From the NCBI GenBank assembly GCA_900543505.1, contig UQSB01000030.1, positions 1 to 26,338 on the forward strand: a DNA stretch of 26,338 bases, in the 5' to 3' direction. The position numbers were made by a program, and so were the translations under genes. Origin of the DNA: an uncultured Collinsella sp. GTDB lineage: Bacteria > Actinomycetota > Coriobacteriia > Coriobacteriales > Coriobacteriaceae. Of the stretch, positions 1 to 6,835 are shown one piece after another (position 1 is the stretch's first letter; every line of letters begins with the position of its first letter). Below the pieces are notes generated by a model. The model ran no database searches, was not told where the DNA came from, and saw nothing but the letters and a program-made list of their open reading frames with translations.

Positions 1-18
1 ATCCTATACGCCGCACCA
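1..18 (+). tRNA. 3' end of a tRNA gene (partial, identity unknown)
   Basis: The first 18 bases read as a tRNA tail. Positions 1-2 end the T loop, 3-7 are the 3' strand of the T stem, 8-14 (ACGCCGC) are the 3' strand of the acceptor stem, 15 is discriminator A and 16-18 are an encoded CCA. A rho-independent terminator follows at 28-53, as expected after a tRNA. The body and anticodon lie upstream of the window, so the amino acid cannot be named. The same 18 bases recur at 191-208 inside a repeat, so this copy could itself be a repeat unit rather than the end of the functional gene. Confidence 0.7.
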
Positions 19-27
19 ATTGACTTT

Positions 28-53
28 AAAGCTCCCGGCAACGGGGGCTTTTC
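28..53 (+). terminator. Terminator behind the partial tRNA
   Basis: GCTCCCG (31-37), loop GCAA, CGGGGGC (42-48), then TTTT. All seven pairs form, one of them T-G. It sits 12 bases after the CCA end. Confidence 0.75.
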
Positions 54-68
54 CTTTACGGGGGCATT

Positions 69-204
69 GCGGAGATTCGAACCTCGTTCGAGGCGCGAGC
101 GTCAAGAAAACGCGGAGCGTTTTTAGCGAGCGGGCGAGTCCGCCGGCAGGCGGGCGAAGCCGGTGCGGATCCGCGCAGCGGATGCGCGGAATCCTATACG
201 CCGC
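69..204 (+). other. Structured multi-hairpin element, locus 1
   Basis: Predicted stems in order are as follows. A partial closing stem pairs GCGG (69-72) with CCGC (201-204) and GATTC (74-78) with GAATC (189-193). An outer stem pairs 94-100 with 126-132 and contains a tandem G-A mismatch. It encloses AAAACGC (107-113), loop GGA, GCGTTTT (117-123). The next stem is GTCCGCC (138-144), loop GGCA, GGCGGGC (149-155). The last is ATCCGC (169-174), loop GCA, GCGGAT (178-183). The stems follow the same order as in the element at 3039-3184 but with different bases, which favours a functional RNA or DNA fold. No protein-coding reading is convincing. Confidence 0.6.
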
Positions 205-218
205 ACCATTTGAGATAA

Positions 219-244
219 AAGCTCCCGGCAACGGGGGCTTTTCT
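219..244 (+). terminator. Second copy of the tRNA terminator, locus 1
   Basis: GCTCCCG (221-227), loop GCAA, CGGGGGC (232-238), then TTTT. The hairpin is identical to the one 190 bp upstream, while its flanks differ slightly. Confidence 0.7.
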
Positions 245-371
245 TTTGCGTCAGCTTGAGTGCTTTCGTCCAAAGGGACGATTTCCTGTCGACTCGTGTA
301 AGATTCCGAGTAGATGTCGCGACTTATTCGCGACCACTCCTTCTTCAAGCGACCGATCAGGGTGATATTTC

Positions 372-2813
372 GTGGCAGAGCGTCCGACATACAAGCTCAG
401 GTTTCTCGATCCCAAGAAGCGCTTTCCGGCGATGCCCGAGCAGCCTGCGGGACGCTCATATGGCGTAGTCTGGAAACTCTTTGGCGAGGATCAGCATGAA
501 TCTTGTTATGTCGTCGAATTTGTTGGCAAAAGTCATGTGTCGCTTTTGGGCTACGTAAGCGTTTCGGGTGAGGTGTACAAGGTGGACCGCCCCGTCAGCG
601 AGGCTCCGCTGCCCAACGATCCCGACATGGAACTGGTCCTTGACGAGTCGGACTCCGGTATTGGTGAGATTGTGGTTCGGGGAGCCAACGGCACGATGCG
701 CGCGTGCGCGCGAACCGTCGGCTCTCCCGAAGGCCCCATGCGCGAGCAGTCCGACCACGAGACATGGAATTCGACCCGCTCCCTTCCTTACGGCGAGTTC
801 ATGGCATCGATGTTCCTGCGCTACGTGATATTCGCTGACTCCGAAAATGCCATTGCGAGCACGGCGGACGCCGGCGGACTCGACGAGGGTATGCAAAATG
901 TTATCGACAAGATCAAGCTCGTAAAGTTGCCCGAGCCGGTCGAGGTGTTTTTGGGCTTTAACACGGCACCGCTCCCTGATGCTATCGAGACGCTGCTTTA
1001 CCGCGTTGACCATGCCGAGAATCCGAGCGGTATCGAGCGCTATGCCGCTGCCCTTATGAGTGAAATTGACTTGCCCCGCCTGCGCACCATCGCTGCCAAG
1101 TCCGAGATGAGCCTGGCTCGCATTGATCGTTCAAAGCTTTTCTATCTCAATTTTGATCGTAGCCTGCTGGACCAGGACGAGATTGACATGCTGCTTGCCA
1201 TCGAGTGCCGTCTCAACCGCCTCTCCGGCATCCTTGAGCGCATCGGGGCTGGATTGGTCCCCGCGGCCTCGTCGCCGAGCCTTGAGGGCTGCGCGCTCTT
1301 TGATGCGTGGCATATCGCTAAGACGACCAACGATGTTCCTCGACTGCTCGATACGGCCTCGAGCGATAACCCGTGGGGCGAACCGGGTACGGTGGCTTGC
1401 CAGCCGGGCGGTGAGTGGGATGTGCGTACCCGCTTCGCGCGTATTGTCGAGGCGCTTAACGTGGTCACGCGGCTCGACTATACCTATCGGGCAAACGTTG
1501 CCGAGGGGATTATGCTCGTTCGGTTTGGGCAGTCTGTCGTTGATGCCATGCCGCAACGTGAATACGACGCTCAAGATGACGCCTGGCACGAGCTGGACGA
1601 GGACACGCGCACGATCTGGGCCGCGGAGCACGATGCGCGCGTGGCGCTCACGCTTGCGGCAGCGTGTTTTGCCGCGGGCACCTGCATCACGCGCTGCTAT
1701 GTGCAGATTGCTGCTCCCGACAGTGAGCAGGGCGAGTGCGTTGTCGCAACGTATTTCTTTGGGCGTGCGGCCTATCTGGCCGATTGCGTGCCTGTCGCCA
1801 AGGATCTTGAGAGCATGGACATGGACGATATGCCGTGCAAGCGTGTGCTTGAGGCGTATGAGTCAACCGCTCCGGAGACGATTGAGCCGGCGGAGGTTCA
1901 TGCTCGTCCGCGTGATGACCATCGCATGCTGCCGCCGGCGCTGCGCGATCTGCTGCTTGCCGATACGGCTGACGAGCTGGAGGTCATGGAAGAGGACGAC
2001 GACCCATACGTGGCCCGTGTTGTTGAATTGCGCGAGCAGGCAAAAGTCGACCGTACAGGTGCTTTTGAAGGCTTTTCCCGTCTTGTCGAGGAGTTGGAGG
2101 CCAAGTGCGCCGTCGCCGAGCTTTTGGCGACAGGTCCGGTTCAAACGCAGTTTTGCGATAACCAGCTGGTGCGCATGGTGCTACCGGTGTTGGAAGAAGA
2201 CCGCTCTGTGCGAATCCTTCGTGCGCCCGATGCGCTGTACTTTGCCCAGCACGAGATCTGCAGCTTTTACGCCGAGCAAGAGGACTTTGAACGAGCACTG
2301 CCCGAGGTGCGCCATCTTTACGATCTGGCGCGCTCATCCATGCAGTCGCACTTTGCGCTCATCAACGTGCTTGCGCGTCTGGAGCGCTTTGACGAGATTA
2401 TCGAGGTGGCGCGCCACGGCCTACGTATTGCCAGCGATCGTTCTGCAATCGGCTACCTGTTCTATCGCTTGGCGTTTGCCTATTGGAATTGCGATCAGCT
2501 CGACCTGGCGCTGGCTTGTTACCGTCTGGTGCCGCGCGGCGAGGAGTCGGGCAGCAGCGCGCTGGAAGAAATGCAGGGCCTTATGAACGAGATGGGCGTC
2601 AGCGAGCCTCCGACGTTCGAGGAAGCGGTCGAGACCATCCACAGGGCTGGACTAGAGCTGCCGCCAGTGTCCGCCGTGACGAATCAGCTGGCAGATGCCG
2701 CTGTGCAACTGGTCGACAACGGTTTCTTTTTCCTGGCGCGCGGTTGTATCTTCCAAATGTGGCGCACCATGGGCAACGACGAGCTCGGCTCCCTCAACCG
2801 CTCGCTGGGGTAG
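372..2813 (+). CDS. Large protein of unknown function with a TPR-like C-terminal region
   Basis: This 813-residue protein starts at GTG with AGGG about nine bases upstream. I do not recognise the family. There is no signal peptide or membrane segment, so it is probably cytoplasmic. Residues 1-130 are rich in beta-type sequence and residues 160-480 are mixed helical. An acidic stretch (MEEDDD) lies near 540. From about 620 to 730, paired helices with spaced Ala, Tyr and Leu (for example 'ICSFYAEQEDFERALPEV' and 'LAFAYWNCDQLDLALACY') look like two or three tetratricopeptide repeats, suggesting a protein-protein contact surface. It stands alone between two tRNA-associated repeat loci, with no operon partner and no clear terminator. 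Codon use matches neighbouring genes, so it appears resident. It may be a lineage-specific coriobacterial protein, but that is a guess. Confidence 0.85.
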   Translation: MAERPTYKLRFLDPKKRFPAMPEQPAGRSYGVVWKLFGEDQHESCYVVEFVGKSHVSLLGYVSVSGEVYKVDRPVSEAPLPNDPDMELVLDESDSGIGEIVVRGANGTMRACARTVGSPEGPMREQSDHETWNSTRSLPYGEFMASMFLRYVIFADSENAIASTADAGGLDEGMQNVIDKIKLVKLPEPVEVFLGFNTAPLPDAIETLLYRVDHAENPSGIERYAAALMSEIDLPRLRTIAAKSEMSLARIDRSKLFYLNFDRSLLDQDEIDMLLAIECRLNRLSGILERIGAGLVPAASSPSLEGCALFDAWHIAKTTNDVPRLLDTASSDNPWGEPGTVACQPGGEWDVRTRFARIVEALNVVTRLDYTYRANVAEGIMLVRFGQSVVDAMPQREYDAQDDAWHELDEDTRTIWAAEHDARVALTLAAACFAAGTCITRCYVQIAAPDSEQGECVVATYFFGRAAYLADCVPVAKDLESMDMDDMPCKRVLEAYESTAPETIEPAEVHARPRDDHRMLPPALRDLLLADTADELEVMEEDDDPYVARVVELREQAKVDRTGAFEGFSRLVEELEAKCAVAELLATGPVQTQFCDNQLVRMVLPVLEEDRSVRILRAPDALYFAQHEICSFYAEQEDFERALPEVRHLYDLARSSMQSHFALINVLARLERFDEIIEVARHGLRIASDRSAIGYLFYRLAFAYWNCDQLDLALACYRLVPRGEESGSSALEEMQGLMNEMGVSEPPTFEEAVETIHRAGLELPPVSAVTNQLADAAVQLVDNGFFFLARGCIFQMWRTMGNDELGSLNRSLG

Positions 2814-2862
2814 GCGAAGCTTTCAAGAAGGAAAGGCTGCTAGGCAATTAGAAAATTACCTC

Positions 2863-2891
2863 TTGCTCATCCTTGGCTGTTTGGTTACTAT
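2863..2891 (+). promoter_or_regulatory. Promoter of tRNA-Ser
   Basis: A -35 box TTGCTC (2863-2868), a spacer of 17 and a -10 box TACTAT (2886-2891) lie 14 bases before the mature 5' end of the tRNA. Confidence 0.65.
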
Positions 2892-2905
2892 AGAACGGCT
2901 GTTAC

Positions 2906-2996
2906 GGAGAGCTGACCGAGAGGCCGAAGGTGCTCGCCTGCTAAGCGAGTATGCCCCAAAAGGGCATCTGGGGTTCGAATCCCCAGCTCTCCGCCA
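2906..2996 (+). tRNA. tRNA-Ser(GCT)
   Basis: This is a complete 91-nt class II tRNA. The acceptor GGAGAGC (2906-2912) pairs with GCTCTCC (2986-2992), followed by discriminator G and an encoded CCA. The anticodon stem is CTCGC/GCGAG with loop CTGCTAA and anticodon GCT (2940-2942), which reads AGC and AGU codons. The long variable arm ATGCCC/GGGCAT and the T arm with loop TTCGAAT are both intact. A terminator follows within 15 bases. Part of its 3' end is repeated 190 bp downstream. Confidence 0.98.
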
Positions 2997-3010
2997 GTAT
3001 GACTTGAAAG

Positions 3011-3036
3011 AAGGGTCCCATTTGGGGCCCTTTTTT
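3011..3036 (+). terminator. Terminator of tRNA-Ser
   Basis: AAGGGTCCC (3011-3019), loop ATTT, GGGGCCCTT (3024-3032), running into a T tract. One T-G pair lies in a nine-pair stem. Confidence 0.8.
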
Positions 3037-3038
3037 GT

Positions 3039-3186
3039 GCGGAGAAAGGAGGCTGGGGATTCGAACCCGAGAGGGCACGGGCGTTAAGCAAACGCGAAAG
3101 CGTTTGTAGCCCGTGGGCGAAAAGCCGCCAGGCTTTGAAGCCGGAGGGCATGCGCAGCATGCCCGGACATCCCCAGCTCTCCGCCA
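3039..3186 (+). other. Structured multi-hairpin element, locus 2
   Basis: The closing stem pairs the reverse complement of the tRNA tail with the tail itself: GCGGAGA (3039-3045) with TCTCCGC (3178-3184), and GCTGGGGAT (3052-3060) with ATCCCCAGC (3169-3177), with a six-base bulge. Inside are CACGGGC/GCCCGTG (3076-3082 and 3109-3115) enclosing CAAACGC, loop GAAA, GCGTTTG (3089-3106). Then come AAAGCC, loop GCCA, GGCTTT (3121-3136) and GGGCATGC, loop GCA, GCATGCCC (3146-3164). The fold resembles a closed multibranch RNA. It shares scaffold words with the element at 69-204, including GATTCGAACC and GCGT-AAG. Confidence 0.65.
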
Positions 3187-3200
3187 GTATGAACTTGAAG

Positions 3201-3225
3201 AAGGGTCCCATTTGGGGCTCTTTTT
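3201..3225 (+). terminator. Second copy of the tRNA-Ser terminator
   Basis: AAGGGTCCC, loop ATTT, GGGGCTCTT, then Ts. It is a diverged copy of the hairpin 190 bp upstream and still largely paired. Confidence 0.6.
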
Positions 3226-3259
3226 ATTATCAAGAATGGCGGCTGGGGATTCGAACCTC

Positions 3260-3288
3260 AAAAAAAGAGGCATCCTTTCGGACGCCTC
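3260..3288 (-). terminator. Terminator of the carboxypeptidase gene
   Basis: On the minus strand, GAGGCGTCC, loop GAAA, GGATGCCTC is followed by seven Ts. One mismatch lies in the nine-pair stem. It starts about 29 bases after the stop codon of the minus-strand gene and abuts the broken third repeat unit. Confidence 0.8.
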
Positions 3289-3316
3289 CTTTCAGTGGAC
3301 TTATTATTCTTGCGCC

Positions 3317-4657
3317 CTACACCTCGGGCGCCTTGGCGACGGTCTCGCTTTCTGCCGTGAGTGGGCGGTTGTCGATGCGACGGCCCAAGCGATCGAGCTT
3401 CACGAGCAGCCATTCAATGGGATTCGGCCCTGCGCCTTCCTCGTCGGCAACCAGGTCCATGACGGCGATCTTGGTGCCGTCCTGCTTGAGCGTGACGCTG
3501 CCCACCTTGTCGCCCACATGCACCGTGCCCGAAAGATCGTCGTAGCTAACCTTTTCGGTCACCTCGCCGGCAAGGGAAAACACGGTCGCTTGCGCCGTGG
3601 GATCGGCGAGTGTGGCGTCGATCGTCTTATCCGTCCAGTCGGTTTGACCAATGCGCGCCATAAGCGGGTTGCCGTTGGCGGTCTTTTCCTGTGTGTTGGC
3701 GATTGCGACCGTCACCTTGTGACCGTAGTACCAATTGGCAAGGGTTGCGGTATCGGTAAAGCGCTGGTCGGTGGTGGTGGAGTTCAAAACGACGGTGTAG
3801 ATCTCGTCGCCGTCGCGGTTGTAGGCGCTCGTAAAGCAATAGCCCGCGTCGTCGGTGGTGCCGGTCTTGCCACCGATGTTGCCATCTTGGCCCAGCAAAT
3901 AGTTATGCGTGTCCATGGAATGCGAATGGTCGGTGCCGTCGGCGCCCGTGACCTCGATCCAGGAATCCTCGCTCGCTACGACCTCGCGGATCGTGTCGTT
4001 TTTCATGGCCTCCTGCATCATCAGCGCTACGTCGTGTGCGGTTGAGTGCATATCGCCAGCCCACTCATCAAAGTCCAGACCATGCGGGTTTTCAAAAAGC
4101 GTACCGGTGCAGCCGAGCTTCTTAGCGCGCTCGTTCATGGCCTTCACAAAGGTTGCCTCGGCGTCTTTGGTTTTAGGGTCGATCTTCTTGCCCACATATT
4201 CGGCGAGCACGACGGCGGCGTCGTTGCCCGGGGGAATCATCAGGCCGCGCAGTGCCTGCTCCACGGTAAGCTCGTCACCTTCGAGTAGGCCGGCTGTTGA
4301 ATTGCCCACGGTGGCTGCGGCGTTGCTCACCGTGACCTTCTCGTCCATCTTGCAATTCTCGACGGTTAGGATTGCGGTCATGACCTTGGTGATCGAGGCA
4401 ATCTTGACCTGCTCATCGGCACCGCGGGCATAGTAGACGGTGCCGTCTTTGCCCATGACGAGGGCATTGGTCGCATCGATATCGGGCAGGTTTTCGGCCG
4501 TTATGCCGCGCGCATCGGCGGTTTTGCCGCAAACATTGTCGGTCGTGAGTACTTGGGCGCCGGCGACGGTGGGCACGCCAGCGGCAAGGGCGATAGCGCA
4601 GACAAAGCCGGCGGCAAGCTGGGCTGAGCGCTTTGCAAAAGAGGTGAGGGACTTCAC
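3317..4657 (-). CDS. D-alanyl-D-alanine carboxypeptidase, PBP5-like (peptidase S11)
   Basis: This 446-residue exported serine DD-peptidase should trim the terminal D-Ala of peptidoglycan stem peptides. I chose the GTG at 4657 because a -10 box (TATACT, 4702-4697) lies just upstream, and longer readings would start before that promoter. The chosen start is followed directly by a signal peptide (residues 1-34, ending AGA). Active-site motifs are SITK (88-91) and KTG (264-266, in GGKTGTTDDAGYC). The SxN motif reads PGN (143-145) instead of SGN, so the usual catalytic Ser is Pro. A C-terminal PBP5-type domain follows, ending near an amphipathic segment (PIEWLLVKLDRLGRRI) that could anchor it to the membrane. 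The gene diverges from a VanRS-like pair, which may control it. VanY is a possible alternative name, but the length and domain layout fit DacA. Confidence 0.9.
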   Translation of the reverse strand: MKSLTSFAKRSAQLAAGFVCAIALAAGVPTVAGAQVLTTDNVCGKTADARGITAENLPDIDATNALVMGKDGTVYYARGADEQVKIASITKVMTAILTVENCKMDEKVTVSNAAATVGNSTAGLLEGDELTVEQALRGLMIPPGNDAAVVLAEYVGKKIDPKTKDAEATFVKAMNERAKKLGCTGTLFENPHGLDFDEWAGDMHSTAHDVALMMQEAMKNDTIREVVASEDSWIEVTGADGTDHSHSMDTHNYLLGQDGNIGGKTGTTDDAGYCFTSAYNRDGDEIYTVVLNSTTTDQRFTDTATLANWYYGHKVTVAIANTQEKTANGNPLMARIGQTDWTDKTIDATLADPTAQATVFSLAGEVTEKVSYDDLSGTVHVGDKVGSVTLKQDGTKIAVMDLVADEEGAGPNPIEWLLVKLDRLGRRIDNRPLTAESETVAKAPEV

Positions 4658-4696
4658 GGATTTCGCTTTCGACGGGATGGTCTCTTCTGGAACTAG

Positions 4697-4726
4697 AGTA
4701 TATCGTTTGCCGGCGTCGGCGATCAT
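4697..4726 (-). promoter_or_regulatory. Putative promoter of the carboxypeptidase
   Basis: Read on the minus strand, TATACT (4702-4697) forms a good -10 box. A -35 would fall at 4726-4720 and is weak (ATGATC). Transcription would start near 4690, 33 bases before the GTG start. Confidence 0.45.
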
Positions 4727-4805
4727 CGCGTGCGTGCGTGGCCCACATCCGCGCCCGAACGGGCACAAGGGTGCTTAAGGCCGACTTAATCACCCACGCT
4801 TGTTG

Positions 4806-4834
4806 TGTGTGGCGTGCGTCGCCTCGGGCATAAT
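4806..4834 (+). promoter_or_regulatory. Putative promoter of the VanRS-like operon
   Basis: CATAAT (4829-4834) is a -10 candidate with a weak -35 (TGTGTG) 17 bases upstream. The start codon follows at 4855 behind AGGAG. Confidence 0.4.
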
Positions 4835-4854
4835 GGAGCGCGAGAGGAGCACGC

Positions 4855-5550
4855 ATGAACGAGCGCATTTTGGTAGTTGATGACGAGAAGGCCATCGCCG
4901 ACTTGGTTGGTATCTACCTTACAAAAGAGGGCTTTGATGTCCAGATTGCCTATAGCGGGGCCGATGCTGCCAAGGCAATCCTGGAGCAGGAGTTCGATCT
5001 GGCACTGTTGGATGTCATGCTGCCCGATATCGATGGCTTTGAGCTACTGCGTACGATCCGTTTCAGCCATACCTATCCTGTGATCATGCTGACGGCGCGC
5101 GATGCCCAGCAAGACAAGATCGAGGGCCTTTCGCTTGGCGCGGACGATTACGTGGTTAAGCCGTTCCGTCCGCTGGAGCTCATCGCGCGCGTGCACGCTC
5201 AGCTTCGCCGCTACACCAGCTACGGTAGCCGCTCGCAGGCGGCCGAGTCGCCGACCATCCAGCTCGACGGCCTGGAGATCAACCGCGATGCTCGTTCCGT
5301 AACGGTGGACGGTGCACCGGTACGCCTCACGCCCATCGAGTATTCCATCTTGCTGTATCTGGTTGAGCATCGCGGCAGCGTGGTAGCCGTGGAGGATCTG
5401 TTCCGCGCGGTGTGGAACGAGGATTTTATGCCCGGCTCCAACAATACGGTGATGGTGCACATTCGCCACCTGCGCGAAAAGATTGGCGACGACGCTCAAA
5501 AGCCGCGCTTTATCAAAAACGTCTGGGGCGTCGGCTACATAATCGAATAG
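4855..5550 (+). CDS. OmpR-family response regulator, VanR-like
   Basis: This 231-residue transcription factor has an N-terminal receiver domain (1-120) with acidic pair DD (9-10), phosphoacceptor Asp53 in LLDVMLPD, Thr80 and Lys102 in VVKPF. A winged-helix DNA-binding domain (about 130-230) ends in 'FIKNVWGVGYIIE', typical of OmpR/PhoB regulators. The start is ATG with AGGAG six bases upstream. It is co-transcribed with the kinase that begins 25 bases downstream. Overall it resembles VanR of glycopeptide-sensing systems, but no vanHAX genes are present, so resistance is not implied. The divergent DD-carboxypeptidase is a natural candidate target. Confidence 0.93.
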   Translation: MNERILVVDDEKAIADLVGIYLTKEGFDVQIAYSGADAAKAILEQEFDLALLDVMLPDIDGFELLRTIRFSHTYPVIMLTARDAQQDKIEGLSLGADDYVVKPFRPLELIARVHAQLRRYTSYGSRSQAAESPTIQLDGLEINRDARSVTVDGAPVRLTPIEYSILLYLVEHRGSVVAVEDLFRAVWNEDFMPGSNNTVMVHIRHLREKIGDDAQKPRFIKNVWGVGYIIE

Positions 5551-5575
5551 CGCCTTTGATGGTGGGGAAGTGGAT

Positions 5576-6814
5576 ATGACAAAAGACGATAGGCAGGCAT
5601 TCGAGGTGCCCGATCGACTCTTTGAATACGTACGGGCAGTCGTCGACAACCGCGCGCTTGCGACGGTGCTGCTCTTTTTGCTGAGCCTGCTGCTGATTGG
5701 CATCGACAACATCGCCGGAGTCTTAGCGGTGCTGCTTGTCGGCTTTTTGCTGATCGATCGATTCGAAATCGTGCGCCGTTGCGTGGTGATTGGCGGTGCC
5801 GCATGGGCCATGACGTTGGCGATTGGCGCCATGGCGCTCGGCGGCATCGAAGGGCCGGTGCTGTTCGATGCCGGCTTTGTATTCAACATGCTTGGCTTTG
5901 TGCTGGCGCTTGCCGTGTGCGTGCTGTTCTTTTGCGGCCGCGCCCTGTACTACCATGGCTACGAGCAGGGCGAGCAGCATGCCGATTGTGTGCTGGCCGC
6001 TCGTATTCAAGATCGCCTGATCGATCACCCCGACACCTGGGATAACATCGACGGCGACTTCTTGGAGGTCGAGGGCGCCCTTAACCGCGTGCGTGACCGT
6101 GAGCGCAAGGTGCAGCAAGCTCTGCGTGACGAGTCGCATCGCAAGGACGATTTGGTCACGTACTTGGCACATGACCTACGCACCCCGCTTGCCAGTGTGG
6201 TGGGCTATCTTTCGCTGCTGCAAGAGGCTCCTGAGCTGCCGGTTGAGCAACGTGCGCGCTTTACGGGCGTGGCACTCGACAAGGCGCACCGGCTCGATGC
6301 GCTCATCGAGGAGTTCTTCGATATCACGCGCTTTGACTTCCACGATATCGTGCTCACGCGCGGCTATGTTGATCTGGGGTTGCTGCTGGCTCAGGTGGCT
6401 GACGAGTTCTATCCCATCCTCAACGAGCAGCATAAGGAAGCCCAAGTTGATATTCGCGAGGACCTGACGGTGCTCGTGGATGGCGACAAGATGGCCCGCG
6501 TGTTCAACAACATCATGAAAAACGCCGTCGCCTATAGCTACGAGGGCTCGACCATCACGATTGAGGCCAGGCGCCAAGACGATGGTGGCGTGCGCGTGCG
6601 CTTTATCAATCAGGGCGATCCTATCCCTGCGGCTAAGCTCAAGGTAATCTTTGAGAAGTTCTATCGCCTGGATGCGGCGCGTGCGACCAATCGCGGTGGT
6701 GCCGGTTTGGGCCTTGCTATTGCCAAGGAGATCATCGCGGCACACGGCGGTACCGTTGCATGTGAATCGACGCCCGAACACACGATATTCACCATCGAGC
6801 TGCCCGCCGCATAG
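5576..6814 (+). CDS. Sensor histidine kinase, VanS-like
   Basis: This 412-residue membrane kinase is the partner of the regulator just upstream. I prefer ATG 5576 over the in-frame GTG at 5570, because GGGG lies eight bases before the ATG but only two before the GTG. Hydrophobic segments occupy about 27-60, 70-90 and 100-125, with little extracytoplasmic sequence, so the signal may be sensed within or near the membrane. The phosphoacceptor is His199 in 'YLAHDLRTPLASVVGY'. The ATPase domain has the N box 'NNIMKNAVAYS', an unusual G1 box 'NQGDPIPAAKL' of VanS type, and 'GGAGLGLAIAKEI'. The ligand is unknown. The divergent carboxypeptidase points to cell-wall stress. Confidence 0.92.
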   Translation: MTKDDRQAFEVPDRLFEYVRAVVDNRALATVLLFLLSLLLIGIDNIAGVLAVLLVGFLLIDRFEIVRRCVVIGGAAWAMTLAIGAMALGGIEGPVLFDAGFVFNMLGFVLALAVCVLFFCGRALYYHGYEQGEQHADCVLAARIQDRLIDHPDTWDNIDGDFLEVEGALNRVRDRERKVQQALRDESHRKDDLVTYLAHDLRTPLASVVGYLSLLQEAPELPVEQRARFTGVALDKAHRLDALIEEFFDITRFDFHDIVLTRGYVDLGLLLAQVADEFYPILNEQHKEAQVDIREDLTVLVDGDKMARVFNNIMKNAVAYSYEGSTITIEARRQDDGGVRVRFINQGDPIPAAKLKVIFEKFYRLDAARATNRGGAGLGLAIAKEIIAAHGGTVACESTPEHTIFTIELPAA

Positions 6815-6835
6815 CTAGCGTGCCCTTACAAACAC

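Larger units (their letters stand above)
1..244 (+). repeat. tRNA-tail repeat with 190-bp period, locus 1
   Basis: The tRNA 3' end (1-18), the short spacer and the terminator (28-53) recur as 191-208 and 219-244. The offset is exactly 190 bp for both the tail and the terminator. Between the copies lies a series of hairpins (69-190). After the second terminator no further unit begins. E. coli tyrT, with 178-bp repeats that start with the tRNA-Tyr 3' end, is the closest known parallel in layout. Confidence 0.8.
2979..3257 (+). repeat. tRNA-tail repeat with 190-bp period, locus 2 (tRNA-Ser)
   Basis: The last 18 bases of tRNA-Ser (2979-2996), the spacer and the terminator (3011-3036) are repeated at 3169-3186 and 3201-3225, each offset by exactly 190 bp. 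The left arm of the hairpin element (GGCTGGGGATTCGAACC, 3051-3067) also recurs at 3241-3257, again 190 bp on. The array is therefore one full unit plus a partial second unit that stops there. Copies differ by small changes such as 'gacttgaaag' versus 'gaacttgaag', so the duplication is not recent. Confidence 0.85.

Noticed and set aside
1123..2586. 487-codon plus-strand frame inside the large unknown gene
   Set aside because: Composition is dominated by Arg, Ser, Cys and Trp, as expected of a shifted frame. The other frame has natural composition and a start with a ribosome site.
3169..3186. Second tRNA-Ser gene
   Set aside because: Only the 3' tail is present; there is no D arm, anticodon arm or 5' acceptor strand of a tRNA.
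1..3260. CRISPR array
   Set aside because: The repeats are 190 bp apart, only two units each, and tied to tRNA tails, with no cas genes.
2888..3273. Minus-strand open frames running through the tRNA-Ser repeats (a possible tpr-like peptide)
   Set aside because: They read through the tRNA and terminators, have no ribosome site, and owe their repeated residues to the DNA repeat.
3317..6814. Vancomycin resistance cluster
   Set aside because: Only VanRS-like regulators and a generic carboxypeptidase are present; no vanH, vanA/B ligase or vanX.
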